15,171 bases of DNA from Myxococcales bacterium (GTDB lineage Bacteria > Myxococcota_A > Polyangia > Polyangiales > Polyangiaceae), in assembly GCA_025362165.1 (NCBI GenBank), contig JANYHY010000350.1, positions 1-15,171 on the forward strand, read 5' to 3'. The notes beneath the pieces were generated by a model. That model was given only the letters and a program-made list of their open reading frames with translations, was not told the DNA's origin and searched no databases. The position numbers and the translations under genes were made by a program. How positions within the stretch are numbered: the first letter of the stretch is position 1; every line of letters starts with the position of its first letter. Shown here one piece after another: positions 1 to 7,323 of the stretch.

Positions 1-2393
1 CGAAACAACAGGCCGGGCTCGTCCTTGGCGAACACCTCGACGACAGTCGCGTGTGACGACGCGTGATCGTCGAAGACGATCTCGACGGGCACCGCTGGCG
101 TTGGGCGCGCACCCCATGGCGAGCGAGAGCCCGTTCGCGCAAGGATGAGATCTCCTGGCGTGATGCTGCCTTCGCAGAGGTCGCGAAGATCCGACTCGAC
201 GCGCGCGGATGGTGCTGGTGCGTCATGCGCATGGCGCACCGTGAAGACGTCGACCGCCTGCTGCGCTCCAGCTCCCAAAGCGCGCGAGTAGATCTGCGCG
301 GACAACACCTCGAAGCGATTCGCTGTCAGGGCCGCTGCGATCAACGCCAACAACCCAGGCCGGTCCGGCGCGACGACGCAGACCTCGAGGTGCTCGTCTT
401 TTTGTGAATTCATCACCTTCAATCCTGCGCCTGCCATCATCGCAGTCCGCGCGTGCAGCACGCACGCTTCGGGCGTCGTCGCGATCCTCCAACGCGTCGG
501 CATGCTCGCGATGAATGCGTCGAGCTGCTCGCGCGGACCGTCCCAAAGACGCGCAGCGGTCCAGCCGAGGCGTTGAGTGCGCTCGGTCTCCGCGACGCCG
601 GACAACTGCGCGTCAGCCCGTAAATAAAGCTCTTCGAGCACACGTGCCTTCCACGAGGTCATCGCTGTTGGCGCGGTCGTCGTGATATCCGCGACCGTGA
701 GCAGATAGAGATCACGCAGGCCCTCGCGCCCTCGAACGACGCGCGCGAGCTCCTCGATCGTTGCACGGTCATCGAGATCGCGGCGCGTCGCCAGGCGGTA
801 CATGACGAGGTGGTGGAGCACCAGCGCTCGCGCATCTGCCGTGTCTTCCTCGGAGAAGCCGAGGCGCGGCAGCACCACGTCGCAGAGCTCCGCACCTCGC
901 TCTGCGTGTCGCGTGCGAGACCCATTCGCATCCGGGTAGCCCTTGCCCACGTCGTGCAGGAGCGTCGCGAGCATGAGCGGCCCTCGGCGCGTGGTCTCTG
1001 CGGCGAGCCGACTCGCGAGCGGGTGCTCTCGGCGGAGATCTCCACGCACGAGCGCGTGCAGGCAATCGACCGCCGCCACCGAATGAACGTCGACCGTGTA
1101 CACGTGATAGACGTCGTGATGAACGCGGCCTGTCACCGGCAAGAACTCGGGGATCATCGCGTGTAGGATCCCCGTATCGGACAGCTCTCGAAGCGCCGAG
1201 CCCTTCGCCAACGATGCCTGCTGCGAGTCGCAGACGAGCTCGACGAACGTCGACTTGGCTTCGTCGGAAGCTCGCAGCGCAGGCGCGAAGGTGGCCTCTT
1301 CGGTGGCACGCGAGAGGGCCTCTCGGGCGACGCTCGACACGGCCCTATTTCGTCGAAGTGCGACCGCGTACGCTCGAAGCGCGAGCGCTGGATCGAGGCC
1401 GAGCGAGGACGCGCGCTCGATCGAGACCTCGCCATCCACGAGGACGACACCACGGCCGATCGCTTCCCCGCTCTCCGTGTGGGTCGACGAACGCGCGCGC
1501 TCGAACGCTCGTGTCGTGAGGCGCGCGATCGCTCGCGCATGCTGATAGTAGTCCTGCATCATGCGCTCCGCCGCGGCGGCGCTCGCTGCCTCGTCGTCCT
1601 CTTCGCCGTACCCCATGGAAAGCGCGACGAGCTCTTGAGCGTCGAAGGTCAGGCGCTCGGACCGCCTACCGAGCGCCGCGTGGAGGCGATTGCGCACTCT
1701 GCGCAAGAACTCGCCCGCGTCGTCGAGCGCGGCTTGCTCGCGATCGGAGAGCCATGAGATGGACGGGCCGAGGGCGCGGCACCAGCCGAAGACGTCGAGA
1801 TCGCGCAGCCCGCCTTCGCCCAATTTCACGTCGGGCTCGAGCAAGTAGACCGAAGCTCCGAAGCGATCGTGACGCGCACGCGCCTCTGCTTCGAGTTGCC
1901 GGACGAGCTCGCGGACGGACGACGCCTCGAACAGCGCCCCGCGCGCTTGCTCGATGAGCGCATGGAGCGGCGCGATTGGACCCGCGACGTGGCGAAGGTC
2001 CAGCAACGACGTCGCGGTGGTCAGATCGTGGCGCGCGAGCTCGAGGACCTCGCTCGAGTGAATCACTTGGTGTCCGACGGTCATCCCCGCGTCCCAAAGC
2101 GGATACATCACCGCGTGGACGTTCGCGGCGACGTCATCGGCGAGGCAGCCCTCGCTCGGAACGAACCGCAGGTCGACGTCGCTGCACAGCGCGGGGGAGC
2201 CGCGCCCGTAGCTCCCCGCCGCAACCAACGAGACCACGGGTGCGTCGCCACACGCACGTGCGAACAGGTCAGCAAAGATCTCATCGAGACCTCGCGCGCG
2301 CAGTTGACAGAGCGAGCCACCGTCATCCTTAGCGTCGAGCGCCGCAGCGAGCTTCGACGAGAGTGCGAGCAATCGCTCGCGGAGGTCGTCCAT
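1..2393 (-). CDS. glnD: Bifunctional [protein-PII] uridylyltransferase / uridylyl-removing enzyme GlnD (C-terminus cut by window edge)
   Basis: GlnD senses glutamine and adds or removes UMP on PII proteins (GlnB/GlnK), which in turn control glutamine synthetase and nitrogen regulation; it is cytoplasmic. Reading inward from the ATG at 2393, the frame stays open to the left edge, about 797 codons. Visible in order: a nucleotidyltransferase motif at residues 60-75 (GSYGRG...SDVDL; metal ligands D72 and D74), the GlnD-typical EPDVKLGEGGLRDLD at about 186-200, an HD-domain metal pair H480-D481 in LLHDVGKG, a first ACT domain from about 670 (VVAPDRPGLL) and the start of a second ACT domain from about 770 (DEPGLLF at the edge). 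Known GlnD proteins are about 850-930 residues, so roughly the last 50-100 residues lie outside. It is transcribed divergently from the OmpA-like lipoprotein with a 191-bp spacer. I see no strong ribosome site, but this is the first ATG and the N-terminus fits the family. Confidence 0.93.
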   Translation of the reverse strand, partial: MDDLRERLLALSSKLAAALDAKDDGGSLCQLRARGLDEIFADLFARACGDAPVVSLVAAGSYGRGSPALCSDVDLRFVPSEGCLADDVAANVHAVMYPLWDAGMTVGHQVIHSSEVLELARHDLTTATSLLDLRHVAGPIAPLHALIEQARGALFEASSVRELVRQLEAEARARHDRFGASVYLLEPDVKLGEGGLRDLDVFGWCRALGPSISWLSDREQAALDDAGEFLRRVRNRLHAALGRRSERLTFDAQELVALSMGYGEEDDEAASAAAAERMMQDYYQHARAIARLTTRAFERARSSTHTESGEAIGRGVVLVDGEVSIERASSLGLDPALALRAYAVALRRNRAVSSVAREALSRATEEATFAPALRASDEAKSTFVELVCDSQQASLAKGSALRELSDTGILHAMIPEFLPVTGRVHHDVYHVYTVDVHSVAAVDCLHALVRGDLRREHPLASRLAAETTRRGPLMLATLLHDVGKGYPDANGSRTRHAERGAELCDVVLPRLGFSEEDTADARALVLHHLVMYRLATRRDLDDRATIEELARVVRGREGLRDLYLLTVADITTTAPTAMTSWKARVLEELYLRADAQLSGVAETERTQRLGWTAARLWDGPREQLDAFIASMPTRWRIATTPEACVLHARTAMMAGAGLKVMNSQKDEHLEVCVVAPDRPGLLALIAAALTANRFEVLSAQIYSRALGAGAQQAVDVFTVRHAHDAPAPSARVESDLRDLCEGSITPGDLILARTGSRSPWGARPTPAVPVEIVFDDHASSHATVVEVFAKDEPGLLF

Positions 2394-2453
2394 GGCTGGA
2401 TTGTGGGGTCGCACGTCTCGATCGACTCGTCAACGGCGGGGTGCGCGCTCCAG

Positions 2454-2482
2454 TTGAAGTCGCAGAGGTCACCGGTTAGTCT
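2454..2482 (+). promoter_or_regulatory. Possible sigma-70-type promoter for the OmpA-like lipoprotein gene
   Basis: TTGAAG (2454-2459) and TAGTCT (2477-2482) are 17 bases apart, an optimal spacing. The -35 matches four of six consensus bases and the -10 matches three. It lies in the 191-bp divergent spacer between glnD and the lipoprotein gene and would give a leader of about 95 bases. This leader contains a small hairpin (CACAC/GTGTG at about 2520-2534). The match is weak, so the call rests mainly on position and spacing. Confidence 0.22.
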
Positions 2483-2569
2483 CCCGCGCGGTTGCGTGCT
2501 TTCCGCACTTGGCCCGTCTCACACTCCCGGTGTGGTCTCCACGCCCAATCCTTTTATTCCGCGACTCAC

Positions 2570-2575
2570 AAGGAG
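2570..2575 (+). promoter_or_regulatory. Shine-Dalgarno site fixing the lipoprotein start
   Basis: AAGGAG ends nine bases before the ATG at 2585. This selects that ATG over the in-frame upstream start at 2492, which would put 31 non-signal residues before an otherwise perfect lipoprotein signal peptide. Confidence 0.75.
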
Positions 2576-2584
2576 CAAACCTTC

Positions 2585-3280
2585 ATGGCTCGACGACTCT
2601 CACTCCCGTTCTTTCTCGCCGCGTTGGCGGTGCCTTTCGCCATCTCCGCCTGCGCCGGCGAACTGAAGATCGGGAATCCTGATCCGGTCACCGCACCGAC
2701 GCCTGCTCCGACGCCTGCGCCAACGCCCGCACCGACGCCGGACCCCGTGGTGGCGCCACCCCCCACGCTCAAACCAGTAGGCGGAATGAAGATCGAGAAC
2801 AACCGCGTCACCATCCCGCAAGAACTCGAGTTCGACGTGGACAAGGCGACCCTCAACGACACGAAGGATCCGAACAAGGCGATCCTCAATACGTTGAAGG
2901 AGTTCATGGATCAGAACAAGAACGTGACCAAGCTCCGCGTCGAAGGTCACACGGACAACAGTGGCAAGAAGGATCACAACCAGACTTTGTCCCAGCAGCG
3001 CGCAGAGGCTGTCGCTGATTGGCTCAGCAAGCACGGCGTAGAAAAGACGCGCCTCGTGCCGATGGGCTTCGGCGACGGACGCCCCGAGGCTCCGAACGAC
3101 ACGGACGCGAACAAGGCGAAGAACCGCCGCACGGAGTTCCACGTTCAGGACATCGACGGCAAGACGGTCTCGCCGCCGCAAGTCGCGGCTCCCGCTGCTG
3201 GCGGTATGACGGGCGTCACTGGCGCAGGTGCGCCTGCGTCGAGCGCTCCATCGGTCACGCCGAACGGCGTCAAGCACTGA
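2585..3280 (+). CDS. OmpA/Pal-like peptidoglycan-binding lipoprotein
   Basis: 231 residues. Start chosen by AAGGAG nine bases upstream and by the signal peptide beginning exactly there: MARR, a hydrophobic stretch at 5-19, then lipobox I-S-A-C with the lipidated cysteine at 23. A Pro/Thr linker follows (four APTP units, residues 37-52), then an OmpA C-terminal domain at about 70-190. In that domain GHTDNSG holds D124 and LSQQRA holds R139. These are spaced 15 apart like the diaminopimelate-binding Asp/Arg pair of known OmpA-like domains, and the closing NKAKNRRTEF motif is present. The tail (about 195-231) is low-complexity Ala/Gly/Pro. By family knowledge such proteins tether the outer membrane to peptidoglycan in the periplasm. 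It is followed by an intrinsic terminator, so it is probably monocistronic. It is not called Pal itself because no tol genes are nearby. Confidence 0.93.
   Translation: MARRLSLPFFLAALAVPFAISACAGELKIGNPDPVTAPTPAPTPAPTPAPTPDPVVAPPPTLKPVGGMKIENNRVTIPQELEFDVDKATLNDTKDPNKAILNTLKEFMDQNKNVTKLRVEGHTDNSGKKDHNQTLSQQRAEAVADWLSKHGVEKTRLVPMGFGDGRPEAPNDTDANKAKNRRTEFHVQDIDGKTVSPPQVAAPAAGGMTGVTGAGAPASSAPSVTPNGVKH
2693..2740 (+). repeat. Four 12-bp units coding the APTP linker of the OmpA-like lipoprotein
   Basis: Four consecutive 12-bp units (starting 2693, 2705, 2717, 2729) each encode Ala-Pro-Thr-Pro, residues 37-52. The units differ at silent positions, so the array is not newly expanded. It forms a rigid spacer between the lipid anchor and the peptidoglycan-binding domain. 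Confidence 0.9.
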
Positions 3281-3298
3281 GCTGACGATGGCAAGGAC

Positions 3299-3340
3299 GA
3301 GAGCGAGGGCCTGCGGTTGGCTCTCGCTCTTTTCTTTTTC
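3299..3340 (+). terminator. Rho-independent terminator after the OmpA-like lipoprotein gene
   Basis: The stem has GAGCGAG (3301-3307) pairing with CTCGCTC (3323-3329). It extends by A3300-T3330 outside, and by a G-T wobble and two G-C pairs inside, leaving a loop of about nine bases. It is followed directly by a T-rich tract (TCTTTTCTTTTTCTC). It begins 19 bases after the lipoprotein stop codon and ends before the next gene, so it insulates the zinc-ribbon gene. Confidence 0.88.
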
Positions 3341-3368
3341 TCTGTCTTTTCACTGACACGATCATCCT

Positions 3369-4157
3369 GTGCCCCTCATTCGCGCCCGTTGTGAGAAGTG
3401 CTCTCAACCGCTCGCCGACGCACCGCACATCCCGATCGCGATGGCATGCGTCGCGTGTCATCGGCCTTGTCAGCTCACGTTCGCCGCGGACGGCATGCCC
3501 GCGGACTTCGACGCTGCGTTCGGCGGTCAGCGCCTGTTGCGTTGGTTGAACGCTGCGCGGCGCGCGATGATGACTGGGACACCTGGCGTGGCGGTCGGTG
3601 CGTGCTCCGCGTGCGACTGGCCGTTGGTCGTGTCGTCGAAGACTCCTGTCGCGCTGCCGTGCCCACACTGCAAGCACCCGATCACGGGCTCTGCCGAGGA
3701 CGTGCTCGTCGATCAGTGGTGCGAACCCTGGGCGCGCGTCGAGGGTGGCGGCTTGAGCATGGAGTATCGGCTCGGGTGGGTCGACGACTCCACGGGCGTC
3801 ACTGCTGGCTGCGCGAACTGCGGAGCACCTTCGCTCGCAGATGATCCGTCGATGCGGTGCCGACGTTGCAACGCGGTCGCGTGGATCAAGCGAAGGTCGC
3901 CGGAGGACGAGACGAAGGAGACGCGACAGCAGCTCGGCGTGCGCTTGGACGGGACCCGCAAGGGCCTCCCCTACCGCGGGCTCTTCTCCATCGCGCAAGG
4001 GGAAGCCGCGCTGCGCAGCGACATGGCCACAGGCGGAGGATCGGCGGGCTCCGGGAGCAGCGCCATGGGCGTCATCGGCCTCGGCTGCGCGATCACGCTG
4101 GCGATCACTGTGCTGCTGGCGGTGGTCATCTGGATCTTCGCCACGGTCATCAAGTGA
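3369..4157 (+). CDS. Triple zinc-ribbon protein with a C-terminal membrane anchor, function unknown
   Basis: 262 residues from a GTG, the first usable start after an in-frame TGA at 3354; no clear Shine-Dalgarno precedes it. Six CxxC pairs are visible: C8/C11, C27/C30, C79/C82, C98/C101, C148/C151 and C164/C167. Taken in order they make three four-cysteine zinc ribbons. The last one (CANCGAP...CRRC) is the most typical. A polar Gly/Ser spacer leads to one hydrophobic segment at about 236-259, with only three residues after it. This is a tail-anchored layout that would leave the ribbons in the cytoplasm. Zinc ribbons of this type bind nucleic acids or protein partners, but nothing here says which. 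The gene stands alone between a terminator and a structured intergenic region. I do not recognise a named family. Confidence 0.82.
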   Translation: MPLIRARCEKCSQPLADAPHIPIAMACVACHRPCQLTFAADGMPADFDAAFGGQRLLRWLNAARRAMMTGTPGVAVGACSACDWPLVVSSKTPVALPCPHCKHPITGSAEDVLVDQWCEPWARVEGGGLSMEYRLGWVDDSTGVTAGCANCGAPSLADDPSMRCRRCNAVAWIKRRSPEDETKETRQQLGVRLDGTRKGLPYRGLFSIAQGEAALRSDMATGGGSAGSGSSAMGVIGLGCAITLAITVLLAVVIWIFATVIK

Positions 4158-4190
4158 GGCATCAACTGAGGCATCAACTGAGGCATCGAG
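4155..4190 (+). repeat. Three-unit 12-bp tandem array beginning at the stop codon of the zinc-ribbon gene
   Basis: The unit TGAGGCATCAAC occurs at 4155-4166 and 4167-4178, with a third copy TGAGGCATCGAG at 4179-4190 that differs at the last bases. The first TGA is the stop codon of the zinc-ribbon gene, and each later unit repeats TGA in the same frame. The first two units are identical, suggesting recent slippage or duplication. Confidence 0.93.
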
Positions 4191-4221
4191 CGTCGAGTTG
4201 GCGCACCGCGTAGCGAAAAAT

Positions 4222-4301
4222 CGACCATTTGATGCCGCCTTCGGCGGACATCAACGGCCTTCGGCAAGTGGAGGTGCCTTTGGCACGCCGCGAAATGGTC
4301 G
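4222..4301. other. Cloverleaf-like intergenic inverted-repeat element
   Basis: A perfect 9-bp inverted repeat, CGACCATTT (4222-4230) and AAATGGTCG (4293-4301), encloses three local hairpins. The first is CCGCC-TTC-GGCGG (4235-4247), extended by GATG/CATC at 4231-4234 and 4249-4252. The second is a small GCC-TTC-GGC (4257-4265). The third is GTGCC-TTT-GGCAC (4274-4286). Together these can fold as a multi-branched structure of about 80 bases on either strand. It lies 35 bases before the next gene's start. It could be a short palindromic repeat, a MITE-like element, a structured leader or attenuator, or a small RNA. It is not a tRNA: there is no 7-bp acceptor layout and no T-loop. Confidence 0.55.
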
Positions 4302-4335
4302 TTGGACGCGGCGCCAATCGGTTTATCGTGCGCGC

Positions 4336-5607
4336 ATGCTTTTTCGAGATCGCGCTCGTCTTGGATTGATCCTCGCGCTCGGTTGCAACCCGGCGCTGTC
4401 TGTCGTCGAAGCTCCCGTCGGCGAGAAGACACCTCGCGATGTTGGCTTCGAGTACGAGCTCGCTCACCTTCACAGCGAAGACTACGCGCTGCAGAAGCCC
4501 GGCATGTACGTGATGATCGCCGCGCCTGACTGGCTGGACATCTGGGAGAACGGTCACACCGCAGGCGCGAAGTTGCCGGTCACTCCCGAGGTGGACTGGA
4601 CCACCACCGAGGCGCTCGCGATCGTCGCGTCGGACGACAAGGTCGGCGTCGTGCAGGTCGATCGCATCATCGAGACCAAGGGCGTGCTTCACGTCTACGT
4701 CAACGAGGAGCTGCTCGGCGATCGCTGCGTTCCGCCGGTGAACAAGAACCCGTTGCGCGCCAAGACGCACGAGTGGCCGATGGATGTCGTCACGTTCCGC
4801 AAGCGCCCGATCTCGCTCATGGTGCACGTCGACAAGGCGAAGGGCTTGAGCTGCGACCCGGTCCCGAAGGTCGAGCTCAAGTGCGTGATCGCGGGCACGC
4901 CAGCAGGTGACTCATCAACGATCAACGCGCAGCCGGGCCAAGTGATCGAGTGCGACGGCACCAAAGCGACAGCGGCGATCGGGTTCATCTCGGACCGCAA
5001 CTGGTACTTCGAGAAGCACCCACAAGAGTCGTTCGCCAAGTTCGCCGTCGAGGCCGACGAGCAGCACGCAAAATTCACGATCGACGCGTACGGTGAGTAT
5101 CAGGTCAAGATGGAGGCCATCGACGACCGCACCAAGCACGGCGACGGACGCGTCAACGTGATGGTCGCGCCCACGGACAACCAGGTCATTCAGCTCGGCT
5201 GGACGCAGTGGGATCGCAAGGACGACCCGAACAAATACCCGAAGCTCGAGATTCACTTCCTCGAGGTCGGCTTCCCGCTCGGCACCAAGGATCACGACTG
5301 CACCGACGCGACGCCGACGAGCTTCTGCGAGATCAAGCTCTCTGGCCTCACGAGACAGATCACGGTGAAAAACAGCAAGCAAGCGGGAGGGGGTCGCTAC
5401 AAGCTCATCGTGAAGTACGTCGATGGGCGTGGGCCACAACAACCGGTCTTGTGCGCGCACACGTTCGCGAAGGGATCGACTGTGGCTGTCGAGTCATGCA
5501 ACTACACCGAGCAAGCTCCCGGCGCGTCGTGGGAGCCTGGCGTCCTCAACCAGAGCACCGGCGGCTTCGAAGATCCTAACAAGCCGAAGACCACGCCGAA
5601 GTTCTGA
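4336..5607 (+). CDS. Putative lipoprotein with a PKD-like domain, function unknown
   Basis: 423 residues from ATG 4336. The frame is open upstream, but that part overlaps the zinc-ribbon gene and carries no signal. From 4336 the protein begins MLFRDRARLGLILALGC, a short signal with a candidate lipobox A-L-G-C (cysteine 17). This is slightly off the best consensus because alanine sits at -3. Residues about 175-278 look like a PKD/Ig-type beta sandwich: A-x-P-G-Q-V-I-E-C-D-G, then W-Y-F, then YGEYQVKMEAIDD and a closing V-N-V-M-V strand. The rest is beta-rich with several cysteines suited to disulphides outside the cytoplasm. No catalytic motif is visible. No Shine-Dalgarno is evident; the start lies just downstream of the cloverleaf-like element. 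I infer a surface or periplasmic binding or structural protein. Confidence 0.78.
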   Translation: MLFRDRARLGLILALGCNPALSVVEAPVGEKTPRDVGFEYELAHLHSEDYALQKPGMYVMIAAPDWLDIWENGHTAGAKLPVTPEVDWTTTEALAIVASDDKVGVVQVDRIIETKGVLHVYVNEELLGDRCVPPVNKNPLRAKTHEWPMDVVTFRKRPISLMVHVDKAKGLSCDPVPKVELKCVIAGTPAGDSSTINAQPGQVIECDGTKATAAIGFISDRNWYFEKHPQESFAKFAVEADEQHAKFTIDAYGEYQVKMEAIDDRTKHGDGRVNVMVAPTDNQVIQLGWTQWDRKDDPNKYPKLEIHFLEVGFPLGTKDHDCTDATPTSFCEIKLSGLTRQITVKNSKQAGGGRYKLIVKYVDGRGPQQPVLCAHTFAKGSTVAVESCNYTEQAPGASWEPGVLNQSTGGFEDPNKPKTTPKF

Positions 5608-5697
5608 CCCAAGCCGCGGCGGTCTGCTGCATCTGAACCTTACACAACGCGCAGGCGCGAGCAGCCCTGCGCATCACGCTCGTCACACGGAGGGTTC

Positions 5698-5976
5698 ATG
5701 TCCAGCCTCGTCAAGAAGGCCGTCTTCGGCCTAGCGATCACGTCCATCCTCGCCATCACGTCGATCGCGTCCGCCGATCCCACCACGTCGACGTTCGTCG
5801 AGGACAACGGAGCGAACGGCCAGAGCGTCGTGTTCAAGGACGACCCGCTCGCTGCCGGCGGCCTGGAAGCACGCGACCCGCGCATCACGATCCGACCCAC
5901 AGGCATCCGCACGTTCCTGCTCCGCCCGCGCACGCAGTTCATCCAAGAGATGTACAAGAGCGTCGAAAATCTCTAG
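5698..5976 (+). CDS. Small exported protein, function unknown
   Basis: 92 residues. GGAGGG at 5689-5694 sits close before the ATG. A Sec signal peptide is clear: MSSLVKKA, a hydrophobic core to about residue 22, then A-S-A at 24-26 with cleavage expected before D27. The mature part is only about 66 residues and ends RPRTQFIQEMYKSVENL. No cysteine is present, so it is neither a lipoprotein nor disulphide-bonded. It lies 90 bases after the PKD lipoprotein gene and could be co-transcribed, but it has its own strong ribosome site. Its stop codon is only three bases from the convergent stop of the ViaA-like gene. I do not recognise a named family. Confidence 0.82.
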   Translation: MSSLVKKAVFGLAITSILAITSIASADPTTSTFVEDNGANGQSVVFKDDPLAAGGLEARDPRITIRPTGIRTFLLRPRTQFIQEMYKSVENL

Positions 5977-5984
5977 CGGCTAGA
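5972..5984. repeat. Palindrome holding both convergent stop codons
   Basis: TCTAG-CGG-CTAGA at 5972-5984 is a perfect 5-bp inverted repeat around three bases. The plus-strand TAG (5974-5976) and the minus-strand TAG (5982-5980) lie one in each arm. It has no T-run and is short, so I do not call it a terminator. Confidence 0.6.
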
Positions 5985-7323
5985 CACGCTGTGCGACGCG
6001 TTCGAGGAATCGCACAGCGCGCGGATCGTCTGGCTTTAGGCCGCGATCGTCGACGTCGAACACGACGTCGGCCACCTTCGAGAGTCCCGTCCCTTTGCCG
6101 AGCAACAGGCCAATCAGCTCGAGGTCGACGCGCCGCTTCGTCTTCGCCAAGAGCTCTCGCACCGGCGCGCTCACTTCGCAGAACCCGTCGGTGATCGCGA
6201 TGACATCGGCGCTCGCCCAAGTGGTGGTGGTCACGAGCTCGCACGCTCGAAGCAGAGGACCGTCGAAATCGGTGCCCGCGCCGAACGTCATCGTGAGGCA
6301 ACGCTGGAGGCGCGCGATGAAATCCGTGGCGGTGACGAACGTGGTCTCGTGCAGCTCGCCGGGACCTCCGAACGTGAGCACATGCAGCGGCCGGCGCGTC
6401 TCTCCGCAACGGAGCGCGAGCGCGAGGCACAGCGCCTTCGCGAGCTTGACGCGATCTCCGCTCATGGAGCCGGAGGTGTCGATCATCGCGATGACGGGTC
6501 CCTTGCCGCGAGCGCTTGGGCCCTTCATCGCGGTGACGAGCGCGCGACGTTCGATCGATCGCGCGAGCACGGCGCGACGATAGGTCGGGTGCGCGAGCAA
6601 GACGCGCTCGGAGGCGACGAGACGAGAGAGATCGGTGCCCAGCTCCACGCCCCACACCTCTTGTTGACCTAGACCCGACCGAGCGCGTCGTGGGCGGCGC
6701 TTCATCATGAACGCCCATTTTCCAGCCAGATCGAGCGCAGCGAGAGCATTCGGATCTCGCTTGATGAGTTCGCCGACGCGCAACAGGTCGGGCAGCGAGA
6801 GCGAGCGAGCGGCACCCACACCACGACCCCATGTGTCGTTGTCGCGAAGCATCGACATCACGCGCTCGGCGATCTCCCATTGCTCGGCGATGCGCGAGAG
6901 CGCGGCGTTTGATGCGCGCGTGAGTTCCTGACGTGCGGGCGTCGAATCCGTCTCGCTCTCACCCGCGGTCATCAACGCGCCGAGGAGCGCTGGTAGCGCG
7001 ATCACCGTCGCCCACTCATCGAGCACCGTGCGCGCGCGGAGCGTCGCCAACAGACCAGCCGCTTCGAGGTGATCGAGAACATCGTTGCGCGCGTAGGGGC
7101 GCGTCTTCGGATTCGGCTTGTAGAGCAGCCCATACAAATCGAACGCCACGCCCGCGAGCAATGGAGCGCGCGACAACAGCTCCGCGAGCTCCGGCGCGTG
7201 GGCGCCTAGACGTCGAAAGTGCCAGAAATCGTAGGCATCGAGCTCGATCGTCGTGCCGGTGGGAGGCGCGTCAGCGAGGATTTGCATCGGCGCCCAACGC
7301 AGCGGCTCTGCGCGACTGGTCAT
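5980..7323 (-). CDS. viaA: ViaA-like von Willebrand factor A protein, partner of the MoxR ATPase
   Basis: 447 residues. The ATG at 7323 is chosen because it makes an ATGA overlap with the ATPase stop; the open frame extends 58 codons further upstream, but that part is a shadow of the ATPase. The C-terminal third is a VWA domain with a complete metal-ion site: D282-T-S-G-S286, T351 in GAGTDFDG and D379 in ITDG. The N-terminal 270 residues are mostly helical and lack membrane segments. In Escherichia coli, ViaA (483 residues) binds and stimulates the RavA ATPase, and the pair has been linked to respiratory complexes and aminoglycoside sensitivity. Here gene order, overlap and domain match support the same partnership. 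Orthology to ViaA rather than another MoxR-linked VWA protein is likely but not proven. Confidence 0.85.
   Translation of the reverse strand: MTSRAEPLRWAPMQILADAPPTGTTIELDAYDFWHFRRLGAHAPELAELLSRAPLLAGVAFDLYGLLYKPNPKTRPYARNDVLDHLEAAGLLATLRARTVLDEWATVIALPALLGALMTAGESETDSTPARQELTRASNAALSRIAEQWEIAERVMSMLRDNDTWGRGVGAARSLSLPDLLRVGELIKRDPNALAALDLAGKWAFMMKRRPRRARSGLGQQEVWGVELGTDLSRLVASERVLLAHPTYRRAVLARSIERRALVTAMKGPSARGKGPVIAMIDTSGSMSGDRVKLAKALCLALALRCGETRRPLHVLTFGGPGELHETTFVTATDFIARLQRCLTMTFGAGTDFDGPLLRACELVTTTTWASADVIAITDGFCEVSAPVRELLAKTKRRVDLELIGLLLGKGTGLSKVADVVFDVDDRGLKPDDPRAVRFLERVAQRV

Noticed and set aside
4155..4190. CRISPR array
   Set aside because: Units are 12 bp and directly adjacent with no spacers, and no cas genes are present; the same applies to 11837-11884.
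4222..4301. tRNA or tmRNA gene
   Set aside because: The fold is branched, but there is no 7-bp acceptor stem, no GTTCGA-type T-loop and no anticodon arm of the right size.
4302..4327. Promoter for the PKD-like lipoprotein (TTGGAC with a T-rich -10)
   Set aside because: The best T-rich hexamer is only about 14 bases from the -35, too close for sigma-70.
3841..4335. Upstream extension of the PKD-like lipoprotein frame
   Set aside because: It runs inside the zinc-ribbon gene in another frame and through the repeat array; the signal peptide begins at 4336.
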